Shown piece after piece: positions 31,228 through 41,179 of a DNA stretch of 64,000 nt. Where the stretch lies: contig NC_003283.11 of NCBI RefSeq assembly GCF_000002985.6, positions 17,609,501 through 17,673,500 on the forward strand, in the 5' to 3' direction. The notes beneath the pieces were generated by a model that did no database searches, was not told the origin of the DNA, and was given only the letters and a program-made list of their open reading frames with translations. This stretch comes from Caenorhabditis elegans. Taxonomy: Eukaryota; Nematoda; Chromadorea; Rhabditida; Rhabditidae. Position 1 is the stretch's first letter. Every line of letters starts with the position of its first letter. The translations under genes were made by a program, and so were the position numbers.

Positions 31228-34200
31228 TTAATCGGAATCAGAATCATCATCGTCAGCACCACCAAGATCTTCAATATCGCTAAAATCGAAATTCTCAACT
31301 TTGATGACTTCAAAACTCTCCGAAATAAACAAGAGAGCAAATTTGTCGCCATCGGTCTCGTAGCGAACTCCGGGAGGAAGTGGTTCAGAGTATGCTGGGT
31401 AAAATACTCGCAGAATTTCCATTTGATTGGGGATTTCAGCAAGGATTTTCGCGTATTTGAAGCTCGGCTCTTTCATGAAAATCTGGAAAATGAAAAATTT
31501 ATGTTTTTAAAGCTTGCACGTGGTGTCAGGCTGTCTCATTACAGTTTGATCTACAAAAAATACGGGAATATCACGGGGTTCTGACCAGGGGTGTGCGGAT
31601 AACCGATTTTTTCGGCTAACGGATAAATTGGCTAATGCCGATTTTTTGAGAACCGGCTAACGGCTAATTCGGCTAACGGCTATTTTCAAAATTTTCGGCT
31701 AACGGCTAATTCGGCTAATCTCAGTCATTCAAATCGGCTAATTTTCGGCTAATTCGGCTAATTCGGAAAATATTCATTTGGTTAAGCTTTTTTTGTCCAT
31801 TCTGTTAATTCAGGTTTTGGGTTAATTTTTTCACTGTTATTGAGCAAATTCAGGGATGAACGACTGTTCAAATAGGAAAAAATCATACAAATTCACCACA
31901 TTTTGTTTTCCAAAAAAATATGTTAGTTGAATTAGCCGAAATAGCCGATCGGCGAATTCGGCTAACATCGGCCAAAATCGGCTAACGGATAACTACGTAT
32001 TAGCCGAACTGCCAAAAAGTCGGCTAACGGCTAATTCGGCTACTCGAGAAAAATGTCGGATATCGGCTAATTCGGCTATTATCCGCACACCCTGGTTCTG
32101 ACCTTTCTCATTGAGTTTTTGCGCTCCATTGACAATCGCCTGACGGACAACGCGTGGGAAAGTCGTGTACTCCACACGGAGGGAAACAAGAAAATCCGGA
32201 AAAAAACGAGATGAAGATGAATCTAGCGATGGAATTGACGATATTTCAGAGTATTTTATTGTCGATCCAAAGAAAAAGCTTGTCACACATGAGCAGAAAC
32301 GAACTATAGATTTTGAAGTGAGTTTTATATAATTTTTATTTGAAAATATCATTTTTTGCATCAAAATAATTCGATAAATCCCATTTCTTGAAAAAAAAAA
32401 TTATTTCAGGCTTCGACACCTTCTTCTCAATTTAAAATGGCCGGCGGATATGAAAATTATTCCAAAAGTCAGGAAAGCTCCGGAAATTTGAGTAGAAAAC
32501 GACCACACGAGGAAACCGGGAATTTTCTTCCTGAAACGGAATATTCTACGGTGAGTTCTGTCATTTGTTAAATCAAAAAATCGATTATTTTCAGATTCCA
32601 TTGTCGTCTCACATCAATGATGCGATCACAAGTTCTTCGGATTCCGACGAAGATTATGTGAGCAGAAGAATTCGCAAAGCTCGTCAAAAATCTCATTATT
32701 TTAACTCCAATCAATATTCTGCGGAGAATCTGAGCAGTTCAGCTAGGAAGTCTGCAAAACTTCCGAATTCTCGTTCAATGCAAGATTATATGTGCCGTGC
32801 GGATTCCGTAAGTGTGAAAAGTAATTCAAATAATACTATTTGTTATTGCAGGAATCCATATCGACATCCAGCTCTTCAGCTCTTCAAACAAACAAATTTC
32901 CGGAAGATTCTTCACATCGAAAAGATTATTCACTTCCAAAAAATCTATATAATCAAGATGATTCTCTACTGCACGATTTTGAATACCCGGAAAGGCATAA
33001 GAAGGTTACTTCAACCCGCCGAATTGATTCTGAAAATTCCCGACAAGGCTCTCCGATTATTTTTGAAGAAGATATCCAGGAGTGCCCTTTAACGAAACGA
33101 ACTCCGAAGATTCATTTGTCTAAAGGAGACAGCTACAAAAAAGTGACATAATTAATTTTTTCTCTCATTCGCAAGCTTCTTTCAGATATCGGGACCGCAG
33201 GTTGAGCACATTATTCGTAAGATCAAGGCGCAGCCGTTAGTTTGGAATCGAAATTTTACATGTGAACTTCCAGGAGAAGAAACAGGACGAATTTGGTGGA
33301 AAATAGAAAAAGAAATTAAATTTATACGTACATCAAGAGATGTCTAGTGAATTAGTTGCTGATAGTGAAGGGACAGTTTTCAGGTTACAATGTTCGACTT
33401 GTTTGGAAAACGTTAATATCGGAATATAAAGTTCATCGAAAACACTTTTCTGAAGGCTCTTCAACGATTGCACAAATAAAAGAAAAATTTCAATTTTATG
33501 ACCTAATGTGTTCTCTGTTTGATGACAATCAAATATTCGAAGAAATCCCAACAAATTGTGAGAAGAAAAAAATTCGACACGGTGATACTTATTCAAAGGT
33601 ACATTTACATTTAAATGGAATAGTGAAGTAGTGTGCTTTTCAGCTTAAAAATGCGGAAATTTTACTGTTTCTCCAAGAAGTCGAGCAGTATCCATGTTTG
33701 TACGATCTCACTGACAAACATTATAAGGATCGAGAAAAGCACGATTTTTGGATCAAAATTGAAAAGGATCTAGGATTTTTGGCAGAAGATAGAGGATCTA
33801 ATGCAATCAAAATTTGGAATTCATTAAAATCGGAATATTTGAGAGCTCGCAAAAAAAAGTGTCCCAGTGGAAGTGGTCTCGACGATATAGAGAACAGCTT
33901 CGATTTCTATCAGGATATGAGTTTTTTTGAAGCATCTTTATCAAAAAGATTCTCAACACCGTGAGTGAAGCAGGTGTTCAAAAAGTGTGCTCATCCGTAT
34001 TTTACAGGATTTCTTCGTCTTCACTTGATACAACTACACGTCTTGCGAATTACGAATCGAACAATGTTCTCACTCCAAAAAGAAATTATAAGAAAGTGAA
34101 GGAAGAGTCCACCTATGGTAGGAATTGCCGTACTATTCATCTAAATTGTATTTCTTTGCAGAAAAATATAAGAAGGATACGGCTGAGTGCGATGAAATTA

Positions 34201-37200
34201 TGCTGACCTGTGTCTCATTGTTAAAAGAACTGAAAGAAGGCGAGAAACGAAGCGAAGTGAAGAAAAAATACGAGGACGTCGTCGGATATGTCGTAGAAAC
34301 ATTGGAAGTTATTGATTCAAATTTAATTCCACTTCTTAAACATGACATTTTGAAAATATGTACCAAGTATCATCAAATTTTCGAAAAGGAGTATTGTTTA
34401 TTAAAATAAAAAATCAATATTATGAAATTTCAAAAGGACAATAAAAGAGGAAATTTTTGGAGTACAGCAAAATGCATAAAGATAATATAAATTCAAATAA
34501 AATATTAAACTGACATATTTAGTTATTCAAGTATCTACACAGATAATCGCGTTGCTCTTTGCCATCTTTATAAGGAATCATGTTTGTCTCGATGGGAACG
34601 TTAACAACATCTTCCGCCTTTCCGATTAAGTAATTGTGAAGATGACACAAGGCCAGAATGATATCCACAGATTTTTCGTATGGACATTCCATTTCTCTTC
34701 TCAAAATTCGAAATTTTGCACTTAATCTTCCGAAAGCGTGTTCCGCTTTGACTCTAGCTCGAGACAATTTTTTGTTTAAAACTTTTTGAGAAATATTTAA
34801 TCCATTTCCTCCGTACAGTGTCATCATCCTTGGAGTAATTTTGAAAATTCCATCGGCAATTACAAAAGGCTTGACAACAAAATCTCGACTCCAGAAAGTT
34901 GGCGGTGGAAGGTTTGCTTCTTCATCTAAAATTGTTTTCAATTTTGAATCAGAAAAAATTGAAGCATCATTGTTCGATCCCGGTGATCCTGAAATATGAT
35001 TTATGAAATATTAATAATGTATTGTTATTGTTAAACGTACCAACATCGACCCAAATGACACGGCCGTCAGCGTCTACTACAACGAGCAAAACAAACGAGA
35101 AGAAGTGTTTGTAATTGAAAAACAGAGAACCGGAATGTGGTGGAGCTTTGATTCGAATATGTTTTCCGTCGAGAGAGCCGAGACACCGTAATATGTGCTT
35201 TTTGGCAAATGTTCTTTCGACTTTTCTCCATTCCTCTGCTGATTTGGGTGTTTCGATGCACTTCATTCTCGAATTAATGGCATTTGTAACATGATACACT
35301 GCATTGGCTACTGTAGTCGGTGCTAATCCCCATCTTCGGGACATCGAAGAAAACGATTCACCTGAAATTGTATATTACTAAATGCAGAAAGCGACAATTC
35401 TGTATACCGATGTTGCAGAATTGAAGGAAAATTACAACTTCTTGAAAAGAAGACAGTTTTCTGTTCGTCGAAATGTTGAGACTGTTGACCGCTGTGCAAA
35501 TGTCACATACCACTGTTACGGGAAGTTTCAGTATTACCTAAAGAAACATTTATTAATAAAATCTCAGGTAAGTTTCATTTGCTATACCTGAATTTGAGAC
35601 TTCTTTTCCTCCAAGTCTGAGCATTATTCGACAAATCTATCAAAATTATTAGATTTGATGTAAAGTCGGTCCTCTTCGAATTCCATGTCGCACTCCAAAT
35701 CGTTTTTCAGCTCTATCAATCGGTGCTTTTTTTTCATAATTGCAGCCATCATCGTCAAGATAAGCAACTCTGAAAAATTATAAGCTTTCACATTCTACCT
35801 AATATTTTGTGGGCTTACTTCGTCGTGTCTGAGACATTATGATCGAAAATCTATAATTTTCCATTACCATGATTGACTTATTGTCGAAATGAAAAGTATT
35901 TCACAGAGGTGTGACTGGTGTGACTGTAAATTTTTGACCATGAATACGCTTTTTATTATTGTTGAGAGCATTAAAAATTGAAAAATGAAAGATTACTAAG
36001 TTTTCTTCTTTTTCTTGAATGAATCACCGGATTCAATGATTTCTCCTTTTAGCTTGAGTTGTTCCAGAAGTGGCAGTTCATCTAGTGTAGTAGTAATAGT
36101 TGCAATAACATCAGCATGGATAGTGGATGTGGATGTGAGCGAACTGTCATTTTTCAACTCCACAAATTGCCTCTTCAAAAATGAAAGTTGGTCGTCCAGT
36201 ATTTGCGATTCCTCATTGATTTTATCTACAAATTTTTTTTATATATCTGATTAGCTGCGAAAACTGAACCTCGGATTTTCTGTTTTTCGACAGTTTTTTT
36301 CTCGAAGCATCGCGTCGTAACATCTCTAGACACAGTTTTCCTAAAATTGTGTTTGTGTTGATTTTTTTTTTGGATTGGCTTACGGTTTTGGCTGTTTCTC
36401 AACAAGAATAGTCTGATCAAAAAATTTGAGACTATAAAAGTACGGAAAATCTTGTATTACTTCCTCAATTGTGGCACCTTCTTCATCGAGGAGACCCTTT
36501 TGATATCGATATTCACCAGTGATCGCATTCCATACGCGCTTCAAGTTGTAGCCTGAACAATATATTTTTCAATGTTTAATTGTTCCAAATCATCTATGAC
36601 GTAATTACATTGCAACAATACACATATCTCAACACACCTTTATCTGATTTCAAACCCGAAACTCCTTTTTCCAGATTTCGCCACAACTGGTGGAGATCTT
36701 CATTCTTCACTTTCACTGTTTTAGAAACATTCCAAAGAACTTCTTCCTTTTTGATAATATTGATGATGTTAACGACTAAATCTCCAGGAAGCTGCAAAAG
36801 AATAGTTTCAAAAATGCAAAACTACATTACCCCACCATTTTTAGAGAATCTTTCATTTGGAAACAAATTTTTTCTGGCGCTTTGATATTCCTTTGGATAG
36901 AAATTTTCGAGTGGTTTCATCAGGTTCCTCTTCTTCAAAAATAATAGGAGAGCCTTGTCGGGAATTTTCAGAATCAATTCGGCGGGTTGAAGTAACCTTC
37001 TTATGCCTTTCCGGGTATTCAAAATCGTGCAGTAGAGAATCATCTTGATTATATAGATTTTTTGGAAGTGAATAATCTTTTCGATGTGAAGAATCTTCCG
37101 GAAATTTGTTTGTTTGAAGAGCTGAAGAGCTGGATGTCGATATGGATTCCTGCAATAACAAATAGTATTATTTGAATTACTTTTCACACTTACGGAATCC

Positions 37201-40200
37201 GCACGGCACATATAATCTTGCATTGAACGAGAATTCGGAAGTTTTGCAGACTTCCTAGCTGAACTGCTCAGATTCTCCGCCTTCTTATATTTTTCTGCAA
37301 AGAAATACAATTTAGATGAATAGTACGGCAATTCCTACCATAGGTGGACTCTTCCTTCACTTTCTTATAATTTCTTTTTGGAGTGAGAACATTGTTCGAT
37401 TCGTAATTCGCAAGACGTGTAGTTGTATCAAGTGAAGACGAAGAAATCCTGTAAAATACGGATGAGCACACTTTTTGAACACCTGCTTCACTCACGGTGT
37501 TGAGAATCTTTTTGATAAAGATGCTTCAAAAAAACTCATATCCTGATAGAAATCGAAGCTGTTCTCTATATCGTCGAGACCACTTCCACTGGGACACTTT
37601 TTTTTGCGAGCTCTCAAATATTCCGATTTTAATGAATTCCAAATTTTGATTGCATTAGATCCTCTATCTTCTGCCAAAAATCCTAGATCCTTTTCAATTT
37701 TGATCCAAAAATCGTGCTTTTCTCGATCCTTATAATGTTTGTCAGTGAGATCGTACAAACATGGATACTGCTCGACTTCTTGGAGAAACAGTAAAATTTC
37801 CGCATTTTTAAGCTGAAAAGCACACTACTTCACTATTCCATTTAAATGTAAATGTACCTTTGAATAAGTATCACCGTGTCGAATTTTTTTCTTCTCACAA
37901 TTTGTTGGGATTTCTTCGAATATTTGATTGTCATCAAACAGAGAACACATTAGGTCATAAAATTGAAATTTTTCTTTTATTTGTGCAATCGTTGAAGAGC
38001 CTTCAGAAAAGTGTTTTCGATGAACTTTATATTCCGATATTAACGTTTTCCAAACAAGTCGAACATTGTAACCTGAAAACTGTCCCTTCACTATCAGCAA
38101 CTAATTCACTAGACATCTCTTGATGTACGTATAAATTTAATTTCTTTTTCTATTTTCCACCAAATTCGTCCTGTTTCTTCTCCTGGAAGTTCACATGTAA
38201 AATTTCGATTCCAAACTAACGGCTGCGCCTTGATCTTACGAATAATGTGCTCAACCTGCGGTCCCGATATCTGAAAGAAGCTTGCGAATGAGAGAAAAAA
38301 TTAATTATGTCACTTTTTTGTAGCTGTCTCCTTTAGACAAATGAATCTTCGGAGTTCGTTTCGTTAAAGGGCACTCCTGGATATCTTCTTCAAAAATAAT
38401 CGGAGAGCCTTGTCGGGAATTTTCAGAATCAATTCGGCGGGTTGAAGTAACCTTCTTATGCCTTTCCGGGTATTCAAAATCGTGCAGTAGAGAATCATCT
38501 TGATTATATAGATTTTTTGGAAGTGAATAATCTTTTCGATGTGAAGAATCTTCCGGAAATTTGTTTGTTTGAAGAGCTGAAGAGCTGGATGTCGATATGG
38601 ATTCCTGCAATAACAAATAGTATTATTTGAATTACTTTTCACACTTACGGAATCCGCACGGCACATATAATCTTGCATTGAACGAGAATTCGGAAGTTTT
38701 GCAGACTTCCTAGCTGAACTGCTCAGATTCTCCGCAGAATATTGATTGGAGTTAAAATAATGAGATTTTTGACGAGCTTTGCGAATTCTTCTGCTCACAT
38801 AATCTTCGTCGGAATCCGAAGAACTTGTGATCGCATCATTGATGTGAGACGACAACTACTTTCTACTCAAATTTCCGGAGCTTTCCTGACTTTTGGAATA
38901 ATTTTCATATCCGCCGGCCATTTTAAATTGAGAAGAAGGTGTCGAAGCCTGAAATAAATTTTTTTTTCAAGAAATGGGATTTATCGAATTATTTTGATGC
39001 AAAAAATGATATTTTCAAATAAAAATTATATAAAACTCACTTCAAAATCGATAGTTCGTTTCTGCTCATGTGTGACAAGCTTTTTCTTTGGATCGACAAT
39101 AAAATACTCTGAAATATCGTCAATTCCATCGCTAGATTCATCTTCATCTCGTTTTTTTCCGGATTTTCTTGTTTCCCTGTGATCTTCCATATCGGAATCG
39201 ACGAATTCTTCCATGGGATATCTGAAAACAAAAAAAAACTAATTTAAATAGCGAAAATGAAGAAATCACAGAGAAAAGACGGGTTTAAAGGAAAATCACG
39301 ACTTTTTTGCGCAAATTATTCAATTATTTTTCGAAAATATTTATTAAAAATTGATTTTTATTGAAAAAAGTGCTGAAAATTATATTAAAACACGAAAACT
39401 CCTGAAAAAAACAGTGAAAAAACGCTTAAAAATGAATTGTCGTAAAGTTCGGTGCACGAGAAAAACGAGGAAAAAGTGTTTGCGGACTCCGTTTTTTCCG
39501 CAGACTATGGAGGCCTCCGGACGCGGAAATTTCCCGTTTTCCGCAGACTATGGAGGCACCATAAATATAAGGTTTTCTGCAGTACACGCCACGCAGTTTT
39601 ATTATTTTGAGTGTAAAACGAGCCGCGACGCGAGCTTGAACTAAAAGCTTAAAACGAACATTTTTAATTTTCATCGCGTCTCGCGTTGTGAACTCTTGCA
39701 CCGAAATGATGAAGTGAGACAAATGGAAAAAGTTGTCAATCCCCGTCGATTTTGATAATTTGTAAGTTTCATCGTCCATAAAAAATTTCTTGGCACAACA
39801 AAACTGCAACGTATTCACAATCCGATCAAACGATACGTGCGAGGAAGCCGGTACAAAATGAAGCTCCTCAAGTGTTCCCGGTCTCAAATACGGAAGAACG
39901 TGAATAATTGTGTCACAGTCGCGGACAACAAACTGGTTCACTTTAATGTATTTCACTTTTTTCAGCAATTTCTCCATGATTTCAATTTTTTCGTAATCCA
40001 GATATCGGTCGAGTTTGACGTCGAAAATTTCCAACGAGAATTTCGGATTTTTCATGATTCGGTATAGATCGGAAAGGCCAGCTTCCACGACGCATCCACT
40101 TTCCACGTGGACTTTGTGTTCCCTGTACTCAATTGTAAATCCTTTGTCGTCTACATTTTCTCGCCAGTATTGAACATCTTCATCATCGTTGTCAAAATTA

Positions 40201-41022
40201 ATTGTAAAGTTTGAATTCGAAATTTCAACGTCGATTTGCTTGAATCCGGGAGCTCGGCCGCCGATGACATCACGGAATCGTCGGGACACTTTTCGGATCG
40301 TGAATCTGGAAAAATTAAAGAAATTTTCAAGTTTTCTTGTAGTTTTTAGGTTAAAAAGTTGATTTTTCGTTTAATTCTCCCATTTTTCACTTTTGAAGGA
40401 AGGTTTTTTCTACGAAAATTTTTTTTTTTCAAATTAAGAAAAAAAACGCATTTCTTGCTCTTTTTTACATTAATTAGTATACTTTAAATGTTTTGCAAAG
40501 GTGCAAACAGTTTTTTCGGCTAAATTCCTTATTTTTAGCCCATTTAAGCAACAAAAAAAACGGAAAATCCAGTTTTTCAGCGTTAAAACCATCAGAAACA
40601 CTAGGAATATGTCTAAAATTGCACTTTTTCCTTGAAAAGTAGACAAAATCGATTTTTCTTATATACTAACAGCTCGATGGGCTTCACATGATCGAAAATT
40701 TCATTGAGCATATCGTCAGGAAGTTCCAGAAATTGACGACACTTCGGGTTGAATCTGAAATATGTTAAATAATTTGGTTTTTTTTAATTCCTTCAAAATA
40801 CCTCCATTCACTGCCCAATTCTGCATTCTCCTGGCCCAATTTATAGACGAAAAATTCGAATTCACGGAATTCCATTGCTTCCTCTCCTAAAACATCGCAA
40901 AAAATGTCGAAAGCGTCGGAAATTTTGGTTTTCTGAAGGTATTCGTACAGAATACATGCCTGTTGGGCGTTTTTATCCTCGCAGAGCATGAGAAGATTCG
41001 CATTTTCGTCGGGATCCGTCAT
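31228..41022 (-). CDS. HTH-F-box-FTH protein with an 8.2 kb transposon-filled last intron
   Basis: Exons 41022-40802, 40754-40671, 40305-39660 and 31482-31228 join in frame to 401 residues with no stop. Exon 1 is the HTH domain (ILYEYLQKTKISDAFDIFCD, FREFEFFVYKLG). Exon 2 is the F-box (FLELPDDMLNEIFDHVKPIE), completed by FTIRKVSRRFRDVIGG. The FTH region ends FTTRDAMKIKN at the family's conserved intron position. The 255 bp last exon (PSFKYAKILAEIPNQMEILR, then an acidic tail GADDDDSDSD) is separated from the rest by about 8.18 kb holding a hAT MITE and a PIF/Harbinger element. The intact frame suggests the gene may still be expressed if the intron is spliced. The function would be substrate recognition for SCF, inferred from family. 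Confidence 0.75.
31505..32177. repeat. Dispersed-repeat remnant split by a MITE
   Basis: GCACGTGGTGTCAGGCTGTC at the left and AACGCGTGGGAAAGTCGTGT at the right are phrases I associate with abundant C. elegans repeats. The hAT MITE at 31586-32094 lies between them, and the right part ends abruptly at the truncated end of the Harbinger arm (about 32177). Confidence 0.5.
31586..32094. mobile_element. hAT MITE with 8 bp target duplication
   Basis: The ends are CAGGGGTGTGCGGATAA and TTATCCGCACACCCTG. GTTCTGAC is duplicated at 31578-31585 and 32095-32102. The interior consists of CGGCTAATTCGGCTAACGGC words in inverted order and has no coding capacity. Confidence 0.9.
32178..34409 (+). CDS. MADF-domain Harbinger protein, left copy (5' truncated)
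   Basis: Starting at GGGAAACAAG without the ATG, exons encode an acidic leader (DESSDGIDDISEYFIVDP), a Ser-rich linker and two MADF domains. The first is from about 33190 (VEHIIRKIKAQPLVWNRNF, then YNVRLVWKTLISEYKVHRKH) and the second from about 33650 (YDLTDKHYKDREKHDFWIKI, IWNSLKSEYLRARKKK). It ends in a coiled, charged C-terminus (LLKELKEGEKRSEVKKKYED) at 34409. MADF domains bind DNA, and in Harbinger elements such a protein recruits the transposase to the ends. This copy keeps an intron near 32552-32594 that the right copy has lost. Confidence 0.6.
34519..35837 (-). CDS. PIF/Harbinger-type transposase (DDE_Tnp_4 family)
   Basis: A probable start at 35837 (MSQTRR) is followed by exons to 34519. 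Recognisable segments are FLQFCNIG and a splice, MSRRWGLAPTTVANAVYHVT (HTH-like), CLGSLDGKHIRIKAPPHSGS with the first catalytic Asp, VVVDADGRVIWVDVG, VIADGIFKITPRMM with the likely second Asp, and SRARVKAEHAFGRLSAKF with the Glu. The last 375 codons look intact. Around 35585-35640 the frame after FDRFVE reaches TAA and the matching continuation (MLRLGGKE) is in another frame, so the N-terminal part may be frameshifted or my splice choice may be wrong. Confidence 0.75.
36001..39214 (-). CDS. MADF-domain Harbinger protein, right copy (rearranged)
   Basis: It starts MEEFVDSDMEDHRETRKSGK at 39214 and repeats the left copy almost exactly through both MADF domains. Two changes mark it. Near 38857 about 110 bp, including an intron, is replaced by GTAG. 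After the KYKK codons (about 37275) it does not continue to the left copy's C-terminus; instead the Ser-rich exon is duplicated (SSSARKSAKLPNSRSMQDYM again at 36950-37270). A third MADF-like domain follows (LPGDLVVNIINIIKKEEVLW, LKRVWNAITGEYRYQKG), with a charged tail ending KKKKKT. It is probably non-functional or chimeric. Confidence 0.55.
39240..39655. other. Intron sequence with a short direct repeat
   Basis: Still inside the F-box gene's last intron. TTTTCCGCAGACTATGGAGG occurs twice (39496 and 39538) separated by GGACGCGG. I see no gene. Confidence 0.5.
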
Positions 41023-41179
41023 TTTTGCTGAAAGAAAGGATTTAGAGGTAAATTTTTGGGTTTTTTAAGCACTTCAATATTTTTCGTCAAATAAAAAATT
41101 TTTTCAGACTATTAAAAGCTGAAATTATAGTAGAAACCAGCGGAACCAATCGAAAACTACATTTTCGAAACGAAAAATC

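Larger units (their letters stand above)
32178..39235. mobile_element. PIF/Harbinger-type transposon region with inverted MADF-gene arms
   Basis: A DDE transposase gene at 34519-35837 is flanked by two nearly identical copies of a MADF-domain gene in opposite orientation (32178-34409 plus and 36001-39214 minus). The pairing of a DDE_Tnp_4-like transposase with a Myb/MADF protein is the hallmark of PIF/Harbinger elements. The left arm lacks the first exon sequence and joins foreign repeat DNA at about 32177. The right arm contains the ATG and extends past 39190. Terminal repeats and TTA/TAA duplication could not be found, so the borders are approximate. It fills the last intron of an F-box gene. 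Confidence 0.75.

Noticed and set aside
33333-38123. Additional genes suggested by 87-codon frames antisense to the MADF exons
   Set aside because: They are antisense shadows, identical in both arms because the arms are identical.
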